The translations under genes were made by a program, and so were the position numbers. Of a stretch of DNA of 64,000 nucleotides, positions 7,860-16,653 are shown piece after piece. Positions within the stretch are counted from its first letter, which is position 1. Every line of letters starts with the position of its first letter. This stretch comes from Sulfolobales archaeon (GTDB taxonomy: Archaea; Thermoproteota; Thermoprotei_A; Sulfolobales; Desulfurococcaceae). The stretch is taken from the NCBI GenBank assembly GCA_025059075.1, contig JANXDZ010000002.1, positions 186,001 through 250,000 of the forward strand, given 5' to 3'. The notes beneath the pieces were generated by a model. That model saw only the letters and a program-made list of their open reading frames with translations, had not been told where the DNA came from and searched no databases.

Positions 7860-9183
7860 GCTGATAATAGAGCTTATAGCTATTGCTTTAACATTAATAG
7901 CCTCCATAGCTGCAGAGAGCCAGCTTGCTTACAGTGAACAAAGTACTACTGGAAACTGCATAGTAGTAGTCCATATAACTGGAACAATTACTTATGGAAC
8001 TAGTGAACTAGTTAATGAAGCAATAGCTTTCTCAACTGATAGAAGATGTCCACTAATACTAGTCTTAGATACTCCAGGAGGACTTCTTGATGCCACTATT
8101 GAAATAATTTCTTTAGTGAGGAGAAGCAGTATCCCTATAGTTGGTTACGTATATCCCCCAGGTAAGGGAGCTTGGAGTGCTGGAACGCTAATACTCTTAT
8201 CAACGCATATAGCAGCAATGACGCCGGGGACTTTCATAGGCTCACTACAGCCTGTGGAGCTTACTTCAACGGGGTATCAGCCAGTTAACGAAAGTAAGAT
8301 AATTAACGTTGTAGTAGAGCAAGCGAGGAGTCTTGCAAGAGATCGCAATAGAAATGTTTCTATAGCTGAAAGATTCGTTTTAGAGAACTTGAATCTTGAG
8401 GCAAGTGAGGCGAAAAAATTAGGGGTAGTGGAGCTTACACCTACAAGTCTCAGTGAACTAATAGAGGAACTAAATGGCTTCGAGGTTAAACTTGATTCAG
8501 GCATTAAAGTAGTGATTGAGCTTAACAAACCTGAAGTAATACACTATGAAGGGGGGCTGAGGCCTCTCATAATGCATATATTATCTGACCCAGTAATTAA
8601 TGGATTAATAGCCTCAATCGGTGTGATGACGTTCTTCATAGGGCTTTTCACTGGACACCACTTATTAATACCAATAGGATTAGCCTTAATACTGCTTAGC
8701 TTAATAGGTTACGGCTATAACGCTAATTACATTAGCTTAGTAATAATGATGCTTGGAGGAATTCTTTTAGCAATAGAGTTACTAGTTATACCGGGCTTTG
8801 GAGTCATAGGCTATACAGGAATAGCTCTCTTAATCATTGGATTAATGCTAGCTCCTATAACTACTCCAGGATATCTAGTGACTCCAGAGACATACCTCTC
8901 TATAACACTGCTTGCAACATCCATTGCCTTAAGCCTAGGTGGATTTGTAACGCTAGTACTATACAAAATAGTTAAGGTGAGGAGGAGAAAGCACATGATT
9001 ATGGAAAAACCTGTGGGGCTCACTGGTAGAGCTCTCGATGAACTACAGCCTAACTCTGAGGGCTTTGTAATAGTAGAGGGAGAGTATTGGAGGGCTAAAA
9101 GCAGATCTTATATAAAGTCGGGTGAAAAAATCATAGTAATAGACAAGGAAGGCCCAATCCTTATAGTGGATAAAGCTAAGTGA
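7849..9183 (+). CDS. nfeD: NfeD1b membrane serine protease (ClpP-like)
   Basis: Membrane-bound ClpP-class protease with a Ser-Lys dyad that cleaves the C-terminal hydrophobic part of its slipin partner in Pyrococcus. Numbered from the upstream GTG at 7837 (448 residues), there is a signal/membrane segment (7-27), a ClpP-like domain (36-235) with Ser114 in WSAGT and candidate Lys154, four or more membrane helices (243-365) and a C-terminal OB-fold NfeD domain (about 385-448). I prefer GTG 7849 because the GGTGG at 7836-7840 is then an 8-base-spaced ribosome site. Either start overlaps the slipin gene. Confidence 0.92.
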   Translation: MRSKLIIELIAIALTLIASIAAESQLAYSEQSTTGNCIVVVHITGTITYGTSELVNEAIAFSTDRRCPLILVLDTPGGLLDATIEIISLVRRSSIPIVGYVYPPGKGAWSAGTLILLSTHIAAMTPGTFIGSLQPVELTSTGYQPVNESKIINVVVEQARSLARDRNRNVSIAERFVLENLNLEASEAKKLGVVELTPTSLSELIEELNGFEVKLDSGIKVVIELNKPEVIHYEGGLRPLIMHILSDPVINGLIASIGVMTFFIGLFTGHHLLIPIGLALILLSLIGYGYNANYISLVIMMLGGILLAIELLVIPGFGVIGYTGIALLIIGLMLAPITTPGYLVTPETYLSITLLATSIALSLGGFVTLVLYKIVKVRRRKHMIMEKPVGLTGRALDELQPNSEGFVIVEGEYWRAKSRSYIKSGEKIIVIDKEGPILIVDKAK

Positions 9184-9215
9184 TCTTAGAATGCTTTTGA
9201 ATATAACTAAGCGCT

Positions 9216-9277
9216 CCATCAGTTGGTAAGCGCTTCATCATCCCATATAGTCACACTCCCCGAAAAATCATCATTGC
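9216..9277 (-). ncRNA. Candidate C/D box sRNA (2'-O-methylation guide)
   Basis: Read on the minus strand, the elements appear in order: box C ATGATGA (9274-9268), a 13-nt guide, a D'-like GTGA (9254-9251), a 9-nt spacer, box C' ATGATGA (9241-9235), a 12-nt guide AGCGCTTACCAA and box D CTGA (9222-9219). Both C boxes and D match consensus fully; D' differs by one base. The overall size of about 60 nt is right for archaea. It starts within 10 bases of the HMG-CoA reductase stop on the same strand, so it could be processed from that mRNA. The terminal stem is poor (2 bp), and part of the region can also form an AGCGCT hairpin. Confidence 0.55.
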
Positions 9278-9282
9278 GTTAG

Positions 9283-10563
9283 CTATTGCTGCATCCTCAA
9301 TTTCTCTACTAGTTCTACAGCGTAGTCAAACCTTATCTTTCCAGCTTTTATCATTTCATTAGCTACTTTATCTATTAAATCGCCTGTGGCTCCAGCCATT
9401 ATAGCTAAGTTCTTTGCGTGAAGCTTCATGTGTCCTTTTTGAATGCCCTCTACTACTAATGCTCTGAGGGCAGCTAAGTTCTGCGCTAATCCCACAGCTG
9501 CCATTACTTCAGCGAGTTCTTTAGCTGTTTTCACTCCAAGGATTTTCAAAGCAATTCTAGCCACTGGGTGAACTCTTGTAGCGCCGCCAACTACTCCTAC
9601 TTGAAGCGGCATTTCTAAGTAGCCGTAGAGTTCTCCACCTTCATCAAGTCTCCAGATAGATAGTGGCTTATAGGAGCCGCTTCTAGATGCATATGCATGT
9701 GCTCCAGCTTCAATAGCTCTATGGTCTTGTGCTGTAGCTAGTGCTACTGCTATGACGCCATTCATTATCCCTTTATTGTGAGTCACCGCTCTAAATGGAT
9801 CTAGTTCAGCCAACACCGATGCTTCATATATTCCTTTAGCTACTTCTCCTCCCCCCAATTCCTCTGCACACACCTTTCCCCAAGCCCTCACTAATCTATA
9901 TACAGCATAGTTACTGAGTATCCTCAATCTAGCTTCCCCACCAGTCATTTTCTCAAGCAGTGGAGCAACTGCTTCAACAATAGTATTAACGGCATTGGCT
10001 CCCATGGCATCCTTTACGTCAACCACTAAGTGAACTATTAAGACGTTCCCTATGGGAGTTCCTTCAATTACTCTAACTGATAAATCTCTTGCACCACCGC
10101 CGTGTTTAACTAATACCCCTTGTTGATTGGCGTACTCTAAGATCTCGTTTTTTCTCTCAATAACTATTCCTGCTTTTACATAAGGATTTGATACCTTAAC
10201 TAAATGCACTTGGCCTATCATAAGTTGTTCACTGGCCTTAGCTATGATTCCAGCGCCTTCTCTCATCATTTTAGCTGCATTACTTGCAGCTGCAATAACG
10301 CTTGGCTCCTCAATAACCATTGGGATCAAATAGTCTTTACTATTGATTCTAAAGTTTGTTGCAATTGAGAAGGGATACGTCATTCCACCAATAACGTTTT
10401 CAACCATTGATGTAGCTACATCCCTACTCAAATTACCTAAGTCCTTGAGTAGTTCAACTTCATCTTGCGATAGATCAGCCCATTCAGCAACTAACTTCAA
10501 TTTCTCCTCAAAGGACATTTTATAGAACCCCTGTATTCTAGAAGACTTCTCCACACAGCTCAC
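9283..10563 (-). CDS. mvaA: HMG-CoA reductase, class II
   Basis: Interconverts HMG-CoA and mevalonate; in an archaeon its role should be mevalonate synthesis for isoprenoid lipids. The 426-residue sequence matches the class II enzyme of Pseudomonas mevalonii along its whole length, including EEPSVIAAAS (catalytic Glu near 85-86), DAMGAN in the cofactor region, Lys264 in THNKG, Asp280 in AQDHRA and His378 in KGHMKLHA. Most crenarchaea are expected to have class I enzymes, so this is a likely transferred version. The frame opens at GTG or a similar codon at 10563; Met16 (MSFEEKL) is a good alternative start, since class II proteins begin near there. Confidence 0.94.
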   Translation of the reverse strand: MSCVEKSSRIQGFYKMSFEEKLKLVAEWADLSQDEVELLKDLGNLSRDVATSMVENVIGGMTYPFSIATNFRINSKDYLIPMVIEEPSVIAAASNAAKMMREGAGIIAKASEQLMIGQVHLVKVSNPYVKAGIVIERKNEILEYANQQGVLVKHGGGARDLSVRVIEGTPIGNVLIVHLVVDVKDAMGANAVNTIVEAVAPLLEKMTGGEARLRILSNYAVYRLVRAWGKVCAEELGGGEVAKGIYEASVLAELDPFRAVTHNKGIMNGVIAVALATAQDHRAIEAGAHAYASRSGSYKPLSIWRLDEGGELYGYLEMPLQVGVVGGATRVHPVARIALKILGVKTAKELAEVMAAVGLAQNLAALRALVVEGIQKGHMKLHAKNLAIMAGATGDLIDKVANEMIKAGKIRFDYAVELVEKLRMQQ

Positions 10564-10639
10564 CAGCAGCTAGTATCTCCCCCGTCATTATATAAATAGT
10601 GCCTTAGGACTAAAGTAAAGATACGGTGAATGGAGAGAG

Positions 10640-11383
10640 TTGAAGGTTTCCATAGCTGGCTTTAAGGAGCTCTCACTCATAGACGTTCATGGACATACTT
10701 CGTTTACACTATGGTTTTGTGGATGCAATTTACTATGTCCATTCTGCCATAACTGGAGACTAGCTATGAATGATCCGGAGGTTTGTAGAGAGGAGGATGT
10801 AGATGAAATTATTTCTGTGCTCAGCATATCTTCATCACTAGTAGAGTATCTACATATTACTGGAGGCGAGCCTCTTCTTCAACTAAAGCAATTAATCGAT
10901 CTTTATACTAAATCAAAGAGCATTGGCGTTTTAAACAGCCTTAACACTAACTTAACTATGCCAACTCAACTTGAAGCACTACTATCAAGAAACCTAATAG
11001 AGCACTTAGCTACTGATTTAAAAATACCGTTCCCAGAAATGAGTGGCTTAGGGAGCTTAAGTGAGCATCCATGGACTCACTTCATGCAGTCACTTAATGT
11101 CCTCAAGAAATACAGAATTGTAGTTGAGTTAAGGATCCCCGTTGCAAAAAACATAACTTTAAAGCACTTACCTAACTACTTGAGTAAAGTTAGTAACGTT
11201 ATAAATAACTTATGGGAAGTTTACGTAGTCGTCAACCCACTCATTGGAGCACCAATGCTTTCCCCAAGGGATCCAATGTGGGCTAAACAATACTGCAACC
11301 CAAGTGTTAGTGAAGTTGAAGAAGTGGCTAAAATTGTAAAGGAAATTCTTGGAGTGAAAGTTTACACTAAAAAGTGGTGGTGA
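10640..11383 (+). CDS. Radical SAM protein, NrdG/PflA-like activase
   Basis: Small radical SAM enzyme (247 residues) of the glycyl-radical-activase type. The cluster-binding motif CX3CX2C is Cys29, Cys33 and Cys36 (CNLLCPFC), preceded by another cysteine at 27. HITGGEPLL is the SAM-binding GGE motif. Proteins of this size are often named anaerobic ribonucleotide reductase activators, but no glycyl radical enzyme is next to it here, so the substrate is unknown. The TTG start follows a purine-rich GGAGAGAG site. Confidence 0.85.
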   Translation: MKVSIAGFKELSLIDVHGHTSFTLWFCGCNLLCPFCHNWRLAMNDPEVCREEDVDEIISVLSISSSLVEYLHITGGEPLLQLKQLIDLYTKSKSIGVLNSLNTNLTMPTQLEALLSRNLIEHLATDLKIPFPEMSGLGSLSEHPWTHFMQSLNVLKKYRIVVELRIPVAKNITLKHLPNYLSKVSNVINNLWEVYVVVNPLIGAPMLSPRDPMWAKQYCNPSVSEVEEVAKIVKEILGVKVYTKKWW

Positions 11384-11520
11384 ATACGTTAATCCTAATT
11401 AGATCTATATAGATCTCATCATAATTACATATGCACTCCATTAATGCATAGAGTATTTAGCTATATCTAGTGGAGTTCATACACTCATAGTACTTCCATC
11501 AATTAAAACCCATTATAACT

Positions 11521-11528
11521 TTTATATA
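11521..11528 (+). promoter_or_regulatory. TATA box upstream of the small gene at 11561
   Basis: TTTATATA in an AT-rich gap (11384-11560), about 33 bases before the GTG at 11561. The spacing predicts a transcript with a very short or no leader. Confidence 0.55.
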
Positions 11529-11560
11529 CTCAAGACGCTATATGATTTTTAAGCATCGCG

Positions 11561-11926
11561 GTGAAGCATTTGATAAAGGACCTTAAACACATCATTGTTT
11601 TCTTCAATGAAGATTTACGAGGAGTCGACTTATCTAAATTAATTATCAATGTAATGAAGTCTTTATTGGGCTCAGGGAAATTAAAGGGGCTGTATATATG
11701 GATAGTATCCGATACGGGTCCTGTAAAGTATATAGAGTATTTAAAGAACTTTCTATTGAGCAATATAGCTTACTCAGTCGTATTGCAGTACGCTGGCTCC
11801 AGCCAAGTCGACTTCCTTAAGTTAGCGTCTAAACTTAAGGATTTAGAGCCTGTAATCGTAGTTAAAAAAGATCTTGCTTCTAGCGTAAGAAGCGCTTGCA
11901 TTAATTGCGAAATTATTGAGGTGTAG
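11561..11926 (+). CDS. Conserved-looking small protein of unknown function
   Basis: I do not recognise this 121-residue protein. It has an alternating alpha/beta pattern (HIIVFF, KGLYIWIV, AYSVVLQYA, PVIVVKK, CEIIEV) like a small Rossmann-type domain, with no membrane segment and two cysteines near the C-terminus (Cys-Ile-Asn-Cys at about 114-117). It begins with GTG behind a clear TATA box and ends 5 bases before the radical SAM gene, so the two are probably an operon and may act together. The strong promoter and tight spacing support it being real. Confidence 0.65.
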   Translation: MKHLIKDLKHIIVFFNEDLRGVDLSKLIINVMKSLLGSGKLKGLYIWIVSDTGPVKYIEYLKNFLLSNIAYSVVLQYAGSSQVDFLKLASKLKDLEPVIVVKKDLASSVRSACINCEIIEV

Positions 11927-11931
11927 GATCT

Positions 11932-13446
11932 TTGAGTAGTAAATATGAAGTAGTCATAACTAGTGATAGAACAATGATGAGCAATCACCACGGCAAGGAA
12001 TTCCTTGGATTCGTAGCCACTGGACCTCCAATAGTAGTTCCAGAAAAACTATGGATGTGGATCGCTGCTCCAAAGCTTAAGGTAAGTAATGATGGAAGAC
12101 CCATTGAAGCTCCATATGGATTAAGGAAAGTTGAAGCTAAGCTCATTGATGAAGGTTTTAATGCAGCAATAATAGACCCGGATTACTTAGACAAATACGT
12201 TGATTCAATAAAGGTCCTCATGATCGGACACCACGACTACTTTGCCTACGGATCTCCTAGCATTGAGTGGTGGATTATAACAGGCGTTGAACCCCTCAAT
12301 AGGAGGAGCTTCCTAAAGTTCATGGAGACTCCTGCAGTAAGGAGAGCTAGAGAAAGAGGAGTGAAGATCATTGTAGGTGGGCCAGCTGCATGGCAATGGC
12401 TCTATGAGTTAGATAAGTGGAGAATATGGGGGATAAGCACTGTAATTGATGGAGAAGCTGAGAGAGTGGTGGCAAAAGTAGTTGAAAAAGCCATTAATGG
12501 AGAAGACTTACCTGACTACATTTACGTAGGCCCACTTGAATCTCCATCAGTGAGTGAAATACCTGTTATAAAGGGTGCAAGCATCAATGGATTAGTTGAA
12601 ATAATGCGTGGATGCCCACGTGGATGCAAGTTCTGTAGTGTTACATTAAGGCCTCTTAGGCACATTCCGCTAGATAAAGTACTTGAAGAAATAAAAGTAA
12701 ACATAAGTCACGGAGTTAAAAGCGCCATACTACACAGTGAAGACGTGTTACTCTACGGCGCTAAGGGCATTAAGCCTGAACCAGAGCATTTAATTAAGCT
12801 CCATAAGGAAGTCATGGACATTGTTCCAGACTACATTGCCTGGAGTCACTGCAGCCTAGCGACACTTAAGTACTCTGAGGAGAAATACAGGTTAGTTTCA
12901 AAGCTTATGCATGAAGTTGTGCTCCAAAAACAAGAATACTTAGGAGTTGAAGTAGGTATAGAAACACTAAGTCCTAGGCTCGCTAAAGTAGTGATGCCAG
13001 CTAAGAGTGCTCCATACCCAGCGGAAAAGTGGCCTGAAGTAGTTGAAGACTCCTTCAATATAATGCATGAAAATAAGATAATTCCAGCAGCAACACTAAT
13101 ACTTGGGCTACCTCAAGAAACTCCAGAGGATGTAGCTAAGACAGTTGAATACATGGATAGACTGAAGCCATATAGAAGCATTATAGTCCCAATGTTCTTT
13201 GTCCCAATGGGCTTCTTAAAGAACACCTATTGGTTTAGGGAAAACATGGTGACTCAAGAACACGTAGAAGTCATGAAGAAGTGCTTATTCCACTCCCTAT
13301 ACTGGGCTAGAGACATTATGAACAAGTTCTACTTAAAGGAACCACACTTAGCGCCAGTTAGACTAGGGCTAAAGATCTTCATGAGGTACGTTGAATATAG
13401 AGTTAAGAGAATAATTCCAGAAATAGAGGCTAACATAAGGAAGTAA
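11932..13446 (+). CDS. B12-binding-domain-type radical SAM protein
   Basis: A 504-residue radical SAM enzyme with an N-terminal region (1-215) of the cobalamin-binding Rossmann type (KVLMIGHHDYF, KIIVGGPAAWQW, ISTVIDGEAE) and a radical SAM core starting with Cys228, Cys232 and Cys235 in CPRGCKFC. A C-terminal stretch after residue 400 contains YRSIIVPMFFVP and is conserved-looking. Such proteins commonly act as methyltransferases or methylthiotransferases on RNA, lipids or cofactors; the reaction here is unknown. It starts with TTG at 11932 and is paired with the small upstream gene. Three further radical SAM genes occur in this window. Confidence 0.88.
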   Translation: MSSKYEVVITSDRTMMSNHHGKEFLGFVATGPPIVVPEKLWMWIAAPKLKVSNDGRPIEAPYGLRKVEAKLIDEGFNAAIIDPDYLDKYVDSIKVLMIGHHDYFAYGSPSIEWWIITGVEPLNRRSFLKFMETPAVRRARERGVKIIVGGPAAWQWLYELDKWRIWGISTVIDGEAERVVAKVVEKAINGEDLPDYIYVGPLESPSVSEIPVIKGASINGLVEIMRGCPRGCKFCSVTLRPLRHIPLDKVLEEIKVNISHGVKSAILHSEDVLLYGAKGIKPEPEHLIKLHKEVMDIVPDYIAWSHCSLATLKYSEEKYRLVSKLMHEVVLQKQEYLGVEVGIETLSPRLAKVVMPAKSAPYPAEKWPEVVEDSFNIMHENKIIPAATLILGLPQETPEDVAKTVEYMDRLKPYRSIIVPMFFVPMGFLKNTYWFRENMVTQEHVEVMKKCLFHSLYWARDIMNKFYLKEPHLAPVRLGLKIFMRYVEYRVKRIIPEIEANIRK

Positions 13447-13467
13447 GCTTCAATTTCACAGTACTAG

Positions 13468-14073
13468 CTATCTCTCCAAACCTCTAGCCGCAAGAGATTC
13501 CTCAAGATCCTTCATCCTGATCAATATTACTGTTGAAGCAATATAAACAACTTTTATATATGAAAGTACGTTAATTGATTCCCTCCAGCCACGTGACTTC
13601 AGTGAATCTATTGCTTCAATTAAATCCTGTAGAGTGCTTCTAAGCAAAGTATAAGTGAGTGTAAGAGTGTTTAAACCCATCAGCTCCCTCAATTGATGTG
13701 GAGGAGTTGTAGACACGAAGAGGGCCATTGATGTAAATGAGGCATAGCCATGAATTAATAGAATTATAGTGCTTAAGCTAAGAGTTGCAAATAAGTAGTC
13801 CACGGCAATGATTACTGCTGATGTTGCGATCCATAGAGCTAAGGTGTATAGCAAAAGCTTGATGGTTCTTGTATATAAATGTAGTAATGCATTTACTGCA
13901 ATGATAACTATCTCTACTTCAATTCTCCAAAGCAATATAGCTGCTATAGTGGCGAATACATATGCTAGCTTAGGTATAAGTAGTTTTTCACTATGCATTA
14001 AGTATTTCTTCTCCTGGCTCTCCAATACTTCTATTAATACGTTAGCCACAGAGCAGATCCCTTGGAGGAACAT
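13468..14073 (-). CDS. ecfT: ECF transporter transmembrane T component
   Basis: Membrane scaffold of an energy-coupling-factor vitamin-type importer. The 201-residue protein has about four or five hydrophobic helices and the two coupling-helix motifs of T components: SRG in LKSRGWRES and ARG in LAARGLER at the C-terminus. It overlaps the ATPase gene by 32 bases, and the S component precedes that, so all three parts are present as one unit. The first about 27 residues (up to MHSEKLL) are polar and the start may be further inside. Confidence 0.88.
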   Translation of the reverse strand: MFLQGICSVANVLIEVLESQEKKYLMHSEKLLIPKLAYVFATIAAILLWRIEVEIVIIAVNALLHLYTRTIKLLLYTLALWIATSAVIIAVDYLFATLSLSTIILLIHGYASFTSMALFVSTTPPHQLRELMGLNTLTLTYTLLRSTLQDLIEAIDSLKSRGWRESINVLSYIKVVYIASTVILIRMKDLEESLAARGLER

Positions 14074-14746
14074 TGTTATCGTTTAATACTGCTTCACTTA
14101 ACTCATGGTAGAGAGCTTCGTGAACTATAGAGCCCCTCCTCATTACAATCACTAGGTCAGGCCTTAAAGCATTTATGAAACCTATGTTCACTGTAGCAAC
14201 AATGATCACTTTATTCCTCTGTCTACCGTAGCTTATGAGCTTCATTACTGCTCTAACTCCTTCTCCATCAAGGTAGTCGAAGGGCTCGTCGAGTAGCCAC
14301 ACCGGTTGATCAGCTATTAAGACACTTGCTATAGACACTTTCTTTGCTTCACCACCACTTAAAGTGAATGGATTCCTGTAGTATAGCTCTGGCCCTATCA
14401 GTAATTCCACTATGCCCCATTCCCCCTTTAACCCAGTTAGCCTTAATATTAGGCTGAGTTCATCAATTACTCTTGGCTCAACAAATCCGTAGTATGGGTT
14501 CTGCCATACGTAGCCAACGAGCTTAGCTGCTTCTCTTCTAGAAGCTTTAACTATATTTACACCATCTACTAGCACCATCCCTCTATTCGGCTTAACTATG
14601 CCTGCAATAGTCTTTAGCAGCGTCGTCTTTCCAGCACCATTATGTCCTATTATTACGTAGACTCCCTCCTTAAACTCCTTTGATAATCCAGTAATTATTT
14701 TCCTATGGGCGTAAGTTACTTCTACATCTCTGAGCTCTACGATCAT
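14042..14746 (-). CDS. ecfA: ECF transporter ATPase
   Basis: ABC ATPase that powers the ECF importer. It has Walker A GHNGAGKTT (about 34-42), a Q-loop in YVWQNPYYGF, the signature LSGGEAKK, and Walker B WLLDEPFDYLD. The switch region reads VIIVATVNIGF, where a His normally follows Ala-Thr; here it is Val, so the H-loop histidine appears to be missing. At 234 residues it is a little short. Only one ATPase gene is present, so a homodimer is expected. Its start overlaps the S-component stop by one base. Confidence 0.92.
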   Translation of the reverse strand: MIVELRDVEVTYAHRKIITGLSKEFKEGVYVIIGHNGAGKTTLLKTIAGIVKPNRGMVLVDGVNIVKASRREAAKLVGYVWQNPYYGFVEPRVIDELSLILRLTGLKGEWGIVELLIGPELYYRNPFTLSGGEAKKVSIASVLIADQPVWLLDEPFDYLDGEGVRAVMKLISYGRQRNKVIIVATVNIGFINALRPDLVIVMRRGSIVHEALYHELSEAVLNDNNVPPRDLLCG

Positions 14747-15237
14747 TATAGTGAGCCCTCAAGCCTCCTCTCCATAACCTTCGTTAAGCCCACTCCTAGA
14801 ATGCCGTAGCTAACAGTGCTTCCTATAGCAGTGAATGGAATTGATATAAACACTGGCTCATTGTACATTAAGTGAAGTAGCACGTATCCTATGATTAATG
14901 TAGTAACAGAGATCTCGGTGACTGCAGCTAAGATTAGTGACCAGAGCTTTCTTGGGAAATTCATGCCTATAACCCAGGCTAGGGAACCCCCAATAAAGTT
15001 TGTAAAAGATCCTAGAACCATATCCCAAATGCCATACGGCGATATAGCATTAGCTATAGCACACCCTACAGTTAACCCAATTACAGCACTAAAGCCCAGT
15101 AAGTATGGCAGTAGCCCAAGGGCATCAGCTACTCTCACTTGAATGGGTCCATAGCTTATAGGTGAAAGAGCTATTGTTAGTACAGCATAAACAGATGCTA
15201 TTACTGCTGCTCTAATAGCACTCACTCTCAAGACCAC
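14746..15237 (-). CDS. queT: QueT-like ECF S component (7-deazaguanine precursor uptake)
   Basis: Substrate-binding membrane subunit, 163 residues and about five or six helices. The N-terminal pattern ALSPISYGPIQVRVADAL, then IGLTVGCAIANAISPYG and the following WDMVLGS, matches the QueT family (bacterial queuosine-precursor transporter) closely. In an archaeon the cargo would be a precursor or free base for archaeosine, by analogy. It is the first gene of the queT-ecfA-ecfT unit. The upstream gap shows no structure I recognise as a preQ1 riboswitch. Confidence 0.85.
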   Translation of the reverse strand: MVLRVSAIRAAVIASVYAVLTIALSPISYGPIQVRVADALGLLPYLLGFSAVIGLTVGCAIANAISPYGIWDMVLGSFTNFIGGSLAWVIGMNFPRKLWSLILAAVTEISVTTLIIGYVLLHLMYNEPVFISIPFTAIGSTVSYGILGVGLTKVMERRLEGSL

Positions 15238-15421
15238 TTAACCACCCATTAAAGAGCAAGTTGATCAAATATTTAAACTTATAAATGATCTATAGTTCCT
15301 TGAGGTATTTAATGGAGTTATGCAACGTTAGTCGTTAAGAGTTAAATAGTAATGAATTCTCCTAGACTAATGTAGAGTAGGCAACCCATGAGGTATGACT
15401 AGCCATAGATCTAAAGAGTAA

Positions 15422-15973
15422 GTGGTGGAGGTAGTGAGTGTAGAAGTATCATTCATAGTTGACACAATGCTCGGCGGTATTGCTAGATGGCTTAGGATGC
15501 TTGGCTACGACACTCTGTACTACAATGACTTAGAGGATTGGAGGATAATTAACATAGCTATAAGAGATAACAGAGTGATTATAACTAGGGATCGCGGGCT
15601 CTACGTGAAATGCATTAAGAACGACTTAAAGTGCCTTCTTTTAGAAGAAGAATCTACTGAAAACAGATTAGCCAAGATCTCTAGAGAGTATGGAATAAGG
15701 CTTTACGTAGACTTAGAGAAAAGTAGGTGCCCAGTCTGCAATGGAGAGCTAGCCAAGGTCTCCAAGGAATTAGTTAAGGATAGAGTTCCGGGTAGAGTTT
15801 ATGAGAGAAGCAATGACTTCTGGATCTGTAGGTCGTGTGGAAAGGCCTATTGGATTGGGAGGCATTGGAGGGGGATAGAGGACACCCTTAAGAGAGCTAG
15901 AGAAATATCCTCTCTGTACTCTAAAAGAAGTAGTGGAGGTAGCGTAGTTGAAGAAGCCCGTTCATCCAAGTGA
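15422..15973 (+). CDS. Mut7-C (PIN-like) RNase domain protein with zinc ribbon
   Basis: Predicted nuclease of the Mut7-C/DUF82 family. The N-terminal PIN-like part shows [19 protein letters not shown] with an early acidic residue and ITRDRGLY with further acids; the C-terminal part has a four-cysteine zinc ribbon (CPVC and CRSC) followed by KAYWIGRHW, the typical family ending. It has 183 residues. Several in-frame GTG codons (15422, 15425, 15434) cluster in a GGTGGAGG stretch, so the exact start is uncertain; 15434 is possible. It overlaps the AMMECR1 gene by 26 bases. Confidence 0.9.
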   Translation: MVEVVSVEVSFIVDTMLGGIARWLRMLGYDTLYYNDLEDWRIINIAIRDNRVIITRDRGLYVKCIKNDLKCLLLEEESTENRLAKISREYGIRLYVDLEKSRCPVCNGELAKVSKELVKDRVPGRVYERSNDFWICRSCGKAYWIGRHWRGIEDTLKRAREISSLYSKRSSGGSVVEEARSSK

Positions 15974-16610
15974 ACTAAGTTTAAGTGATGGAGCTCTATT
16001 AACTAAGATAGCTAGGAAGACAGTTGAAGAACGCTTACTCAGTGGTAAGAGGTATAAGCCTGAGGGAGCTTTTCCAGAGATCTTCACTAGGCCTGGAATG
16101 GTGTTTACTACGATAGAGACTTACTATAGTTACTCTGAGAGGAGCCTTAGAGGCTGCATAGGATTCCTACAGCCTCTATATCCATTAATAGAGGCAGTAA
16201 TTAATTCAGCGCTAGAAGCTGCATTCAACGACCCTAGATTCCCCCCATTGGAGAGAAAAGAGTTAAAGCAAGTGACATTTGAAGTAACAGTACTATCTAT
16301 ACCTGAACCATTAGTGGTTGAAGAAAGATGGAGTCTTTCAAAGAACATAATCATTGGGAAGCATGGGATTTACATAAAGAGCGGGTGGCTGCATGGAACG
16401 CTACTGCCTCAAGTGCCAGTAGAGTATTGCTGGGATGAAGAAACTTTTCTAGCTGAAACATGTGTAAAAGCAGGTATGGAGCCTGATTGCTGGCTAGAGG
16501 ATTCAACTGAAGTAATGATATATGAAGGAAGAGGCTTCCGGGAAGTAGAGCCTGAAGGAAGTATAGAGGAGAGAGACTTAGTGAGAGAATATAGAGAGCT
16601 CTGTAAATAA
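15948..16610 (+). CDS. AMMECR1 family protein
   Basis: Cytoplasmic protein of the widely conserved AMMECR1 family, function unsettled. The hallmark LRGCIGF is at about residues 64-70, followed by a long conserved region ending in [14 protein letters not shown]. The N-terminus [23 protein letters not shown] matches archaeal members and supports the TTG start at 15948, inside the end of the Mut7-C gene. The length of 220 residues is normal. Confidence 0.93.
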   Translation: MKKPVHPSELSLSDGALLTKIARKTVEERLLSGKRYKPEGAFPEIFTRPGMVFTTIETYYSYSERSLRGCIGFLQPLYPLIEAVINSALEAAFNDPRFPPLERKELKQVTFEVTVLSIPEPLVVEERWSLSKNIIIGKHGIYIKSGWLHGTLLPQVPVEYCWDEETFLAETCVKAGMEPDCWLEDSTEVMIYEGRGFREVEPEGSIEERDLVREYRELCK

Positions 16611-16653
16611 CCAATAGAAATACTGTTATTTAGAACGATTGTAAACATTGAGT

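Noticed and set aside
9210-9234. AGCGCT hairpin read as a simple terminator of nfeD
   Set aside because: It remains possible, but the ordered C, D', C' and D boxes across the same stretch are a better explanation.
10640-11383. Firm naming of this gene as nrdG
   Set aside because: No anaerobic ribonucleotide reductase gene is adjacent and the family has many activases; only the general class is supported.
14891-15421. preQ1-type riboswitch before the QueT gene
   Set aside because: No matching pseudoknot or conserved loop could be found in the 184-base gap upstream of the gene.
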